A stretch of DNA of 64,000 nucleotides from Cutaneotrichosporon cavernicola (Eukaryota > Basidiomycota > Tremellomycetes > Trichosporonales > Trichosporonaceae). The notes beneath the pieces are model-generated. The model saw only the letters and a list, made by a program, of their open reading frames with translations, searched no databases and had not been told where the DNA came from. The translations under genes were made by a program, and so were the position numbers. Where the stretch lies: positions 186,001-250,000 of the forward strand of contig NC_083396.1 of NCBI RefSeq assembly GCF_030864355.1, read 5' to 3'. Positions 1 through 9,545 of this stretch are shown in pieces. Numbering within the stretch: position 1 is the stretch's first letter; every line of letters begins with the position of its first letter.

Positions 1-207
1 GCTGACCTCGATCCCACCTCCAACCTCGTGCCAAAACCCGTGGACCGGGCCGTCCATCGAGTGTCGGCCGGTCGTGCGCCACCAGTCCGTCCCTCCGACA
101 GAGATGTGCTTGAGGCTTGCCCCGCCGTCTTGCACCTCGCCCTTGAGGGGATACTTGGCGTCGAGGGGTCCCCACTTATCGGTGTTGAAGGGGATCTTGG
201 TCGCCAT
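1..207 (-). CDS. Unrecognised protein, N-terminal part (runs off the window edge)
   Basis: An open frame reads leftward from an ATG at 207-205 to the window edge, giving 69 codons without a stop. The peptide starts MATKIPFNTDKWG and contains a Trp-rich stretch, TDWWRTTGRHSMDGP, about 45 residues in, with many Gly residues near the cut end. The TDWWR pattern recalls fungal DUF1349 (concanavalin-like, 'regulation of enolase') proteins, but this is a weak family impression from memory. The start has no in-frame upstream alternative and the frame shows the same C/G-ending codon use as neighbouring genes. It is transcribed divergently from the helicase gene at 868. No function is assigned because most of the protein lies outside the window. 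Confidence 0.5.
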   Translation of the reverse strand, partial: MATKIPFNTDKWGPLDAKYPLKGEVQDGGASLKHISVGGTDWWRTTGRHSMDGPVHGFWHEVGGGIEVS

Positions 208-867
208 GATGAGGAGTTGCTTCTGATGTAGTTGAAGGGACGAGGGAGATGTGATGTCAACATGGGAACGTCTGTGGGCTTTATGGCTTTATGAACGCGA
301 CTGTCAGTTGATCGGGCCGACTGGCGTCATAGTCGCCGAGGTTTATCAGCTTTATCAGGGACTGAGAGTTTAACAGGCTGCCAGATGCTACACAACACAA
401 CCACTTCCGCCTCTGCATCAATATCAATATCAACAAATTCACTGCAGCCGCTCTACAGTGCTGTGCAGCGGTTACTGACAACAGCGTACGATAGTCGCTT
501 TCGATTTGTGAGCAAGGGGAGCCGTTCGGAACAATGACGATCAGATTGTCAAGGCCCGGAACGTCCAGACTGTTAATCCTGCTCTTGACAGGTCCAGAAG
601 CTTTTACTTTGGACGCGGCGGGTGAGATGGTTGTTGATGAGAGTGGCCAGAGTGGGCGAGAGAGATGAATGGAACACGAACGATAAGATGTTGCTTGCGC
701 TTGTGGATGACGATAGATTAACCGTGATCATCCGTGACCTACGGGATCAGAATGTTTACACGTGCCTGTTCAGTTTCAGTTTCAGTTTCTGTGCGGAAAC
801 GACTTTTGCGTGTCCTTCAAACTCACTCTTGATCTTTACTCTAATCACCTCTATCACCCTTCACACC
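208..867. promoter_or_regulatory. Divergent intergenic region, no gene seen
   Basis: This 660-bp stretch separates the leftward partial gene from the rightward helicase gene and must hold both promoters. Short open frames occur but have poor codon use. A short run of CAGTTT repeats lies at about 770-788, and the 60 bases before the helicase start are C/T-rich, as is usual for fungal 5' leaders. No clear TATA box was found. Confidence 0.4.
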
Positions 868-3010
868 ATGTCCACCCCATCCAATCGCCCACGCGGAGGG
901 GGCCGTGGTCGCGGCCGCGGCTTTGGCGGTGCCAACGGCCCGCGCCCGCAGAAGAGAAAGGCGTTGACCGACGACACGCCCGGCGACCGCACCCCGGCCT
1001 TCCCTTCGGGTGTGATGACGCCAGTCACCACAACCGTCTCGCAGGCGACCACGCAGACACGCTTCGCCGACTTCAAGGGTATCAGCCCCGAGCTCCTCGC
1101 CAAGATTCCCTTCGAGTTCTGCACCGAGGTGAGCTAGAGGACGAGCCAGCAGCTGACAGCAGGTGCAAGCCGCGACGCTGCCGGCTATCATTGCGAACCG
1201 CGACGTGCTCGCGCAGGCCAAGACTGGCACGGGCAAGACGATGGCGTTCCTCGTCCCCTCGATCCAACGTATGATCACCGCCTCGTACGCCAACCTGGCG
1301 CACACGTCTATCCTCGTCCTCTCGCCCACGCGTGAGCTCGCGCAGCAGATCGCCGCCGAGGCCGAGCGTCTCCTCGGCTCTGGTGGAGTGTACGGCGTTC
1401 AGTGTGTCGTGGGCGGCACAAACATCAAGTCGGACATTCGCGACCTCAAGAACAAGCGGTTAGCTTTGCTGTCCTTTCTCTCCCAGCTGACCTCAGCGCT
1501 GACGTGCTCATCGCCACGCCAGGCCGTCTTGTCGATCTCCTCGAGAACGCCGACATGAAGCCCCGTTTTGAGCAGCTCGGTATGTTTTGCTTTGGTACTC
1601 TTCTTACCAGCTAATCGCAGCTACGCTCGTGCTCGATGAGGCTGACCGTCTCCTCGACCAGGGCTTTCGCCGCGAGCTGCTCAAGATCCTCGAGAGCCTG
1701 CCCAACCGCAAGTCTGTGCCGCGTCAGACACTCCTGTTCTCGGCCACCGTCCCCGCGGAAGTTCACTCGGTGAGTTCTCGATTCATGTGCAACCCATTAG
1801 TGCCAATCGTTAACACCAGATCTCGTCCATCGCTCTCAACGCGGACCACGAGTTCATCTCGACTCTCAAGGATGAGGATATCAACGCACACGAGCACGTC
1901 GTGCAAGAGTCCCTCGTTGTCCCCGCCAAGGACATGCTTGCAGCGACGATTGAGGTGCTCCGGCGTGAGGAGAGCCTTGGTGCCGAGCGTGGCGGATTCA
2001 AGGGTGCGTCGGTCGCAACTACAGGCTCGGCATTGTCAGCTGACCCCAGTGATGGTCTTCCTCCCAACGGCGCGCGCGGCGGGCCTGTTCTACGACGTCT
2101 TCAAGGCGCAGCGCACCGCCTTCCCCGTGTGGCAGATCCACTCGCGCATGTCGCAGTCGAAGCGCACCAAGGCGACCGACGAGTTCCGTGCGTCGCCTAA
2201 CGGCGTGCTCTTCTCCTCGGACGTCACTGCCCGCGGCATCGACGTTCAGGGTGTGACAGGTGTCGTCCAAGTAGGCCTCCCAGCCTCTGGCGAGCAGTGT
2301 AAGCTTATGGCCCCCAACAATAGCTGACCACAGATGTGCACCGCCTCGGGCGTACTGCGCGCGCCGGTGCCAAGGGTCACGGCGTTCTCATTCTCGCCGA
2401 CTTTGAGTCCTTCTTCCTGCGCGACGTGACGATGAAGACCTTCACGCTGCACAACTACCCGGCCGTCGACGCTGGAGCGATGTCCCAGGCCCATGCCGTT
2501 GCGAACCGTGCGCTCGCGTCCGTGGACGAGGAGGTCAAGGGACAGGCATACCAGGCGTGGCTGGGCTACTACAACTCTAGCTTGAAGAAGTTGCGATGGA
2601 GCCAGACCGAGCTCGTGGCGCACGCGAACGATTTTGCGCGCGATGTCCTCCGCACCGAGCCCCAGGGCCCGATGTGGGCGCCGCCTGGTCTGCTCGCCAA
2701 GACTGTTGGCAAGATGGGTCTCAAGGGCGTGCAAGGGCTTAACATCCTGCGTGGCGAGGAGGCTCAGGCGCGTCTGGCTGGCCGTCAGCAGGGCCAGAGG
2801 CAGCCTCCGAGACAGGCTGCGCCTGTTCCTGGGGCCGCGCAGCAGCAGCCTCAGCCGTCCTTGATGGGCCGCATGGGCGGCTTCAACCACGGTATGGACG
2901 GGGCCACTCCCAACCCCAACGGTGGTCGTGGCGGTCGGGGAGGACGTGGTGGACGCGGTGGACGTGGTGGACGTGGGAGAGGACGCGGGGCGGCCGCGGG
3001 TGGTTGGTAG
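868..3010 (+). CDS. DEAD-box ATP-dependent RNA helicase, MSS116/CYT-19-like
   Basis: Seven exons (868-1128, 1163-1458, 1497-1579, 1621-1769, 1820-2003, 2050-2298, 2334-3010) join in phase to a 632-residue protein. All helicase motifs are visible in order: Q-motif region ending VQAATLP, AKTGTGKT (I), PTRELAQQ (Ia), TPGR (Ib), DEAD (II), SAT (III), TARGID (V) and HRLGRTARAG (VI). The core matches the MSS116/CYT-19 branch, which remodels structured RNA such as mitochondrial introns using ATP. The N-terminus is RG-rich (GRGRGRGFGG) rather than a typical mitochondrial presequence, and the C-terminus ends in a long RGG tail, so location is uncertain. Introns are 34-50 nt. The ATG at 868 follows a C/T-rich leader; an upstream in-frame extension is only an open leader. 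Subfamily is inferred; the DEAD-box call is certain. Confidence 0.9.
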
Positions 3011-3396
3011 ACTTGTAGAACATACAACATAGACTGATCGAGACTTGCTCCATGTAGACGTGGGTGGAGGCAGACGTGAGTGGCTTGGTCGCCCAGCCCG
3101 CTGCACCATACACTATCTGCTAATCCGATGCGAGGAGAAGAGGGCTTCGAGGCGACTGACCCAAACCACTTGGGTCGGTCCACTGGCCGTGAACTCTAAA
3201 CGTGACCCTGTACTTGCCATAACGGATGATGGTACGGGCAAGTAGAAACTGGGAGGGGTGTGAGCGGGCAGGCGCTGGGTTCAACTCGGGTACGTGCCGG
3301 ATCTACGCCTTCTGTGCTACATTCAGGTACATTTTGTTATGGACGCTCTTCAGTCATTGCGATGCTCGCGTGGCACAAGCAACGTCTGGTCCTGGT

Positions 3397-3440
3397 CCGG
3401 CACGGACGGCACGGACGGCACGGACGGCACGGACGGCACC
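3397..3440. repeat. 9-bp tandem repeat (GGCACGGAC), about 4.5 copies
   Basis: A perfect short array of GGCACGGAC units, read directly from the sequence, in the intergenic region downstream of the helicase gene. Confidence 0.9.
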
Positions 3441-3500
3441 TCCTCCCCCAAGTAGCGCAGTCTCCCTGCCGCCTGTGCGCGAAACCTGCCTCTCCATCAG

Positions 3501-3597
3501 AATCAAGTGGAAGAAGACCAAGTGGAAGAAGAATCAAGTGGAAGAAGACCAAGTGGAAGAAGACCAAGTGAAAGAACAATCAAGTGGAAGAAGAATC
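3501..3597. repeat. 15-bp purine-rich tandem repeat, about 6 degenerate copies
   Basis: Units of AAGTGGAAGAAGACC with small variations (CAAGTGGAAGAAGAAT and a copy with AAAGAACAAT) run head to tail. The frame can be read as K/E-rich peptide, but no start, stop or splice context supports a gene. Confidence 0.85.
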
Positions 3598-4231
3598 ACG
3601 CCGCCAGCCATATTCTCCCTCACAAACCGTCCAGATGCATGCACAAACCGTCCAGATGTATACTTGACAACCCGGAATGTCCGGAGGCAAGGTTGACTCG
3701 CGGGATCGACATGCTTACAGCACCCTTCTGAGGTGTCGCGTGCCACTTCTGGAGTGCTGTCGTACTTCCACGCTCTTAGGTCGCGAGTCGCGAGGACCAG
3801 TGCTTATATTGTTCAGGAGCGCGGGAGTGGCGTGCCTTCGGAACAGACGAGCCAGGGGTTGTTCGTGTTTTGAAGAAGTAGAAGCCCAACAAACCCAGCA
3901 AATTCAGTCAGCCCAGCAAGAGTACATCACGCAAGAGACTAGGGAAAATGCGGAAGGGCGTCGCATGAGAGCATGTCGACTCCAATTATTCAACTGACAT
4001 ATAGTCGACACGGCCAGAGTTGGCGGGGCGATGCTTAAACGCAAATTAAGCTTGGGAACAGTCAGGTGAACCTTACGACATCCCGCGTCGTGTCGAGCTG
4101 CGACGACACTGGTCAGCACTCCAAGCTTGCGCCAAGTCGCGTTCTTGCCCAACTCGGCGAGGTGAGACCATGTACATGTAAATGAAGATTGTTTTTCTCC
4201 TCTCGCATCTTGTTTCCACCCATCCTTCGAC

Positions 4232-5566
4232 ATGCTGGCCCACACAGCCCAAGCCCTCACACACACCCTCATCCTCCTCTTAGCCATATCCAGCGCCGTC
4301 GGCCATGGAGTGTACCTCTCTGCCTTGCTTGATCTCGTCGAGCCCGGTCCATCGGCCATCATCTCCGGCGCCCTAATCGGCTGGCTCGTCGCTCTCATCC
4401 TCTACCTCATCTCAGCGTAAGACCTCCCACATCCCAGCTAATAGAAGCATGTTGGCGCCCAAGAACTCGCGTTTCATCCGGACTCTTACAGACGTCATCC
4501 TCCTCCTCGTCTTCGCGGCAATCGGTGCGGGAGGCACAGCATACCTCGCCATCATGCACTGGACGCACCTCGACGTCTGCCATAGACGGATCGGACAGGC
4601 GTGCGAGGCGTCGCTGGCTGGCGGCGTGATTGGCGCTGTTGTTGTTGTGGCTGTGAGTACGTGCCTGTAATATTGGTCGACTGCCCCACCCCCTGTCAGC
4701 CAACCGTCCAATGGACCCCGCGTCCGACATTCAAATGGACCGAATGTTTCGGCGACGCAAATGCTTGAGGCGTTGCGTACTGGTCCAAACCAACCCTGAG
4801 CCGTGCAACACGGTGAGGGGCGCCTGTTTTGTTTTTCAGCGCGTCTCATCGGAGCAGGGAGCGAAACCGAGTGTCCCAGCTACCACCATCACCATTCCAC
4901 TGCTGATCCCAGCTCGTCGCCTCAGCCATCACCGAGGCAGTGTACGTCTCCAAGCATCACGGCAGGGAGGGGTGGTTCCTCTCTCTCCGCTGTTTGGGCC
5001 AGGACACAGCCAACGTCGAAGCCCTCCGTCCACTAGTCCTCCCCCTTCAAATGCCCCGCAAGGCGCGCCAGGGCGCCTTTGTCCCCATCATCGTCACTGC
5101 AAGTCGCAGATCAAAGGAATACGAGGACCTAGCCCTCGTCTCGCCAGGTGCACCCCCTCTCCGGGTCATGAACCGCAGCAGCTCCGATACGCTCCGCTCT
5201 TTCCACTCTGGTCGCTCTGCTCAGTCGACGAAACCGCGATCCACAACTGGACGTAGGCGGAGTGGATCGGCATCCTCCATCACCTCGATGTTTAGCAAGA
5301 AACGCACGCCGTCCGTGTTTAGCCAGGCTTCGAGTTCGCGGAATAGCGAGGAGGCAGCACCCCTTGTTGGCAACGTTGGTGATGACCCGTTCGCTCGCTC
5401 GCCACGGCCGATGAGCGATCGCGTTGAAGAACTTGACGATAAGGCGTCACTGCGCTCGGTTCGTGTCAATCCCCAGACTCGGAAGCGAGGGGGCGTCGCG
5501 CTCAATGCGTGGCCTTGGCGACCAGAGTCGACGGTTAGTAACGTGGAGGCCGGAACGGCCGTATAG
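4232..5566 (+). CDS. Four-TM membrane protein with Ser-rich cytoplasmic tail, unknown
   Basis: Three exons are proposed: 4232-4416, about 4448-4652 and 4913-5566, giving 347 residues. The introns are 31 nt (4417-4447) and 260 nt (4653-4912); the second is phase 0 and splits TM4, reading GAVVVVA then LVASAITEAVY. Hydrophobic segments lie near residues 8-30 (LILLLAISSAVGHGVYL), 40-62, 75-97 and 115-140. A Cys pair sits in the loop between TM3 and TM4 (DVCHRRIGQACEA). The remaining 200 residues are a disordered Ser/Arg-rich tail (NRSSSDTLRSF, RRRSGSASS) that looks phosphorylatable. The topology resembles MARVEL-type or other tetraspan fungal proteins, but no family signature was recognised. The same layout appears in the next gene at 6394. 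An extra exon inside 4690-4912 cannot be excluded. Confidence 0.65.
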
Positions 5567-6393
5567 TATTTGTAGCTCTCATCTGACATTGCTTGTTTAG
5601 GTGGAAGGGGAGTCAGTGCTGCGGCTGCGCGTGGACATGCTGTTCGATCTCCGCGTATAACAGCAACATTTTGAGGAGAATAAGACGATCCAAGTGCGGC
5701 TGGTAAGATTGCATGGGCAGTTCCGACTTGCGCATGGTTTAGTTCCAAGATGGGATTAGTTTAGTTCCAAGATGGCATTACAGTTCAGAGACGTGACAAA
5801 TAAAGCAAGCGAATGTATTGGTAGATCGGCAGAGGCGTTTCTCGGCTTTGGATTTCTCGGGCGAAACTCTGTTCATCACCTCAGCACCTCAGCATCAAGG
5901 CCCAGGCGTCTCAAGCTACTGGTGCCAGTTTCGAGGCCTTTACCATTGTCATGTGATGAATGGTTTAAAGATCGGAATGACACCCGCATTTTAAAATGTG
6001 CGTCATACGTTGTCATTCCTCAGACTTTATGCCCTCAAGTTCAAGTTGACAATTGTCATCTAATTCTGATTATCATGACGACGCCCCCCTTGACACTATT
6101 CCGCTATTCCCGCTGTCTCGTGCTCGCAAGCTGGCAACCAAGCAACCAGGCAACCCATACCTCAGCCCGTGCCTTGTAATGTACTGTAATGTAACGCACG
6201 AGAACTGTGGATGACTCGCCGTCTCTGTAAAGACAAGTGAATCTAGCCCCGCACCTCGGTACTAGACAGCCACCACATTTGGTAGCTAACAGCAACTGCA
6301 ACTGTTGGAGCTAACTACACTCTCTACACACTCGAGCACAGAGAGCACCACATGTGCGGGCGGGGCTCATGAGCCACCCGGGCACTTGTCAAG
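5567..6393. other. Intergenic region, nothing recognised
   Basis: An 830-bp, relatively AT-rich stretch between two membrane-protein genes. The open frame at 5772-6179 has codon use unlike coding sequence here and no splice context. The 34-bp motif around ATTAGTTTAGTTCCAAGATGG is partly duplicated at about 5740-5775. The last 100 bp probably hold the promoter of the next gene. Confidence 0.45.
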
Positions 6394-8377
6394 ATGAAAC
6401 CCAGCACCGCGCTCGCGATCCTCTACGGGCTCAACCTCGTCACCGCGCTCGTCGGCGCCGGGTTCCTCGCCGCATTCCTCGGCCAGCTCTATGCGGAGGG
6501 TGGGTTACTATCCAGACTCGGAGCTGGGTTACTATCCAGAACTCGGAGCTGACACCAGATCCACTCATTGTGTTCCAGCTGCCCGTCGCCATATGGGTCA
6601 ACGGCGTCGCAGCCTTCTTTGGCATCCTAATCTTCTATCTCGTTACCTGGTCCGTGTGCGCTCTCGTATCGACTGACAGCAGGCTGATCATGCGCGCAAC
6701 TCACTTTGAGAGCGGCTTGTCGTCCGTCGTCGGGGATACATTTGCAGTCCTCTTCTTCGTCCTAACTGGTGTCGCTGCCACTGCCGGCCTGACTGGCGAG
6801 AACGTCTTCCGCCTCAACTGTCGAGAGCAGCCGATGTGGTCAGACGTCCTCGCACTCTGCCTGTACGTCATGCTTGTGCTTGTGCGCGCCCGTTCCTCCC
6901 TAACCGTAGTCCCGCAGCAATCGGTGCCGCCATCGCATGGGGTCAGGTCGGCCTGCTCCTCCTCACCCTCGCCTTTATCATCGTTACAATGCGCGACTAC
7001 CCCGAAGGCTGGAAGGAGTCGATGTACTCCCTCAGCCATCCGCGGAGAGTCAAGCCCGTCATACACCTCGACAAGGATAACTCCAACTCTCCCGCGTCTT
7101 CATTCGGATCACCATACAGCACAATGGAGCGCAAGCCCCTTGTCGGCCTCATCCCCGAATATCCTCCTCGCCGTGCCCCAGGACGTGACTGTACACGTCG
7201 CTCTGGTTCAGAATCGTCGGGCTCCATCATATCCCCCATCTCGCCACTCTCCCCCGCCTCGCCAAGTGAAGGTTGGCCATCTCGATGGGGTTCCCCTCCT
7301 GGCCAGTGGCCAACCCGCCTCCCCCCGGGCGGTATCTACTCGGCCTACGCAGACGCAGTCCCAACCCAGTCGTACTGGCGCGACGACCCGGCCATCCCAC
7401 GCCCCCAGCCATCCTTGGATATGGATCGCGATCGCAGGTATTACCGCCCATCACTGGATCTCGAGCGCCTTATCACTCCACCTTCCCCGGCGCGATCCAG
7501 AACCTCGTCGCAAGGATACGTTGATTGGCCGCCGCTCTCTCCGCGCCGTTCTGCCCAGTCTCTCTCGCCGCCAGCCCGACTAGCAAACCCACCACCCCTC
7601 CCACCCCTCCCAGCATACGCGCAGCACCTCCAGACAGCGCCATACGAATCCGGCTTTGGCGCAAGACAGCGCTCGGACTCGGCGTCGTCCCAGCCCTCGA
7701 CATTGGAAAAGGAATACATGGCTGCAGCGAACTGCGATCCGAAACTGCGGCGACAGCGGCAACGCTCAGACTCGGCGTCGTCCCGGCCCTCACTCCTGGA
7801 AAAAGAGTACATGGCAGCGGCGCTAGGGCGACCCCTTTCCGGCGACTTTGAGACGGCGTCAGTCTCATCCAACGCTCCATCCTGCCTCCAGACAAACATA
7901 TACACGCCCGACAGGTTTACATACACGTACGAGAAGGCACGTCTTTCACCCCAATCTCTCACACCCCCTCGATCAGCACCCTCAACACCCAGGACACGAA
8001 GAGAATTCCGACTGTACGGCAACGACCTTCCCCCCCTTCCGCCACCGTGGGGAGTCGACAACGCGGCACGTGAGAAAGAGCACCAGCGCGAGCTCGAGCG
8101 GGCAACAAAGGCCGACATGATTGCCCGCGCACACCGCAAGCTGAGCCAAGAAATCGAGCGCGCTGGGCCATCGCGCCGCACGTCACAGCTCCCGTCTTCC
8201 CCAGTCCCAGCCCAGAACGTCGACCACAGCGAGTTCGGATATCCCAGCGAAGCGATACGTCCAAAGGAGACAATGTTACTCCCAAAGCCCACGTCGGTGG
8301 GTGAGGCGCTCGGGATGCCCCTCCCGCGCGACGAGTGGGAGGTGAGAGTCAAGCGACCGCCTGGGTTCCGTGTGTAG
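6394..8377 (+). CDS. Four-TM membrane protein with long Pro/Ser-rich tail, unknown
   Basis: Four exons (6394-6499, 6559-6649, 6683-6862, 6910-8377) give 614 residues. TM1 (LAILYGLNLVTALVGAGFLA), TM2 (VNGVAAFFGILIFYLVTW), TM3 (FAVLFFVLTGVAATAGL) and TM4 (AIAWGQVGLLLLTLAFIIV) occupy the first 190 residues. The rest is a low-complexity tail rich in Ser, Pro and Arg, with two near-identical copies of a short motif (RQRSDSASSQPS / RQRSDSASSRPS, each followed by EKEYMAAA). Such a tail suggests cytoplasmic phosphorylation or protein binding; this is inference. The second acceptor of the last intron is fixed by frame at 6909 (TAG). Architecture parallels the 4232 gene directly upstream. The first ATG gives the TM1-proximal start; 6354 is an unlikely upstream alternative. 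Confidence 0.75.
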
Positions 8378-8573
8378 TTGATATGGACTTTACTGATGTA
8401 TAATGGTACCGTATACACATGGCGAGAGTGAATTGATGACTGAATTGTTCCCAATTCACCTTCCTCGGCAATCGGTTGGAAGAGATCTCAGACATTGTCT
8501 TGTCCACTGTCATCGTACCTCTTCCTCTGTCAACTTGTTACTCATCATTTGACTCTTCACCTCACCACTCACC

Positions 8574-9460
8574 ATGGCCGACTCTCCTACCCCCAAGCCC
8601 AGCTCTACCCTCAAGGAACAGCCCAAGATTGACAACCCGCTTCCCCAGCCACCCACGACACCCGCCATAACGATCACCCCACCGCCCAACGTCAAGAAAA
8701 GCATACTGGCAAGCCTCGCCGGCATGGTCCTCAACATCATCCTCTTCTGCATCGGCTCCTTCTTCCCCGAAACCGTGACCAAGGGTCTCGTTCTTGTCCG
8801 TGAGCCTCCGCCCCGTCTCTGGTAGCTGAAAACAGCCTTCTCCACCGAGCTCGGCATCACAGTCGCGGCCCGTACTCTCAGCTGCACGGCCGCGGTGGTG
8901 GCCTCGATCGCGTGCGTATACTTTCTACCTCGCTCCTCCACTTTCTCTACCTCCTCCTCCACTTTCTCTACCTCCCTCCTCCACTTTCTCTACCTCCCTC
9001 CTCCACTTCCTCTACCTCCCTCCTCCACTTTCTCTACCTCCCTCCTCCACTTTCTCTACCTCCCTCCTCCACTTCCTCTACCTCCCTCCTCCACTTTCTC
9101 TACCTCCCTCCTCCACTTTCTCTACCTCCCTCCTCCACTTCCTCTACGTCCTCCTCCACTTTCTCTACCTCCCTCCTAATCCCAGCCTCCTCAAGCTCCT
9201 CTTCGGCACGGGTCCCACTCGCGCCAACCTCGCCCAGGCCCTCCCTGCCATCCTGTCCGGTCTCCTCGCCAGCTGGTTTTGGGTCGTCGGGACCATCGTT
9301 CGCATCGGTCATGACCTCACAGAGACTGATAAGGCCAAGCTCAAGAGCGTGGCCGGATTGACGGCGGCGAGTCTTGGGCCTGTCCTCCTAGTAAGTGTCC
9401 AGAAGATCTCGTTGATGCCAGGTGTACATCGTGCTCCGCCGCGGCGCCAGTCGCGCGTAG
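8574..9460 (+). CDS. Small multi-pass membrane protein, unknown
   Basis: Four exons (8574-8799, 8836-8911, 9186-9390, 9422-9460) splice in phase to 181 residues. A Pro-rich N-terminus (TPKPSSTLKEQP) is followed by about four hydrophobic stretches: ILASLAGMVLNIILFCIGSFF, TVAARTLSCTAAVVASIA, LPAILSGLLASWFWVVGTIV and a C-terminal GPVLLVYIVL. The second intron, 8912-9185, is filled by a minisatellite, while the other two are 36 and 31 nt. The protein was not recognised. It is the third consecutive small membrane-protein gene on this strand and ends tail-to-tail, 85 bp from the aconitase X gene. Confidence 0.7.
8930..9178. repeat. 22-bp CT-rich minisatellite inside an intron
   Basis: About eleven copies of a 22-bp unit (CTCTACCTCCCTCCTCCACTTT, written here in parts: CTCTACCTCC then CTCCTCCACTTT) run head to tail, some with TTCC for TTTC. 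The array fills intron 2 of the membrane-protein gene at 8574. The donor GTGCGT (8912) and acceptor CCCAG (ends 9185) lie just outside it. Exon reading frames on both sides join only if the array is removed. Confidence 0.9.
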
Positions 9461-9545
9461 GATATTCATAAAGCAGGGAAGAGTGTTGATACAGAAGACG
9501 GTGTAAATGTTGAAGAGATGAAGCGAGGCCGAGCGGAACATGGAA

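Larger units (their letters stand above)
3011..4231. other. Intergenic region with two short tandem repeats, no gene seen
   Basis: A 1.2-kb stretch after the helicase. I find no open frame with gene-like codon use on either strand. It holds a 9-bp GGCACGGAC array, a 15-bp AAGTGGAAGAAGACC array, and two copies of ACAAACCGTCCAGATG at about 3622-3658. The right end is presumably the promoter of the membrane protein at 4232. Confidence 0.5.

Noticed and set aside
3501..3731. K/E-rich peptide frames over the 15-bp repeat
   Set aside because: Frames exist in several phases because of the repeat; no start, splice or downstream coding region supports translation.
8895..9361. Long open frames made of SSTFSTSLLHFLYLPPP-like repeats
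   Set aside because: They are translations of the intronic 22-bp minisatellite; exon frames on both sides join only when it is removed.
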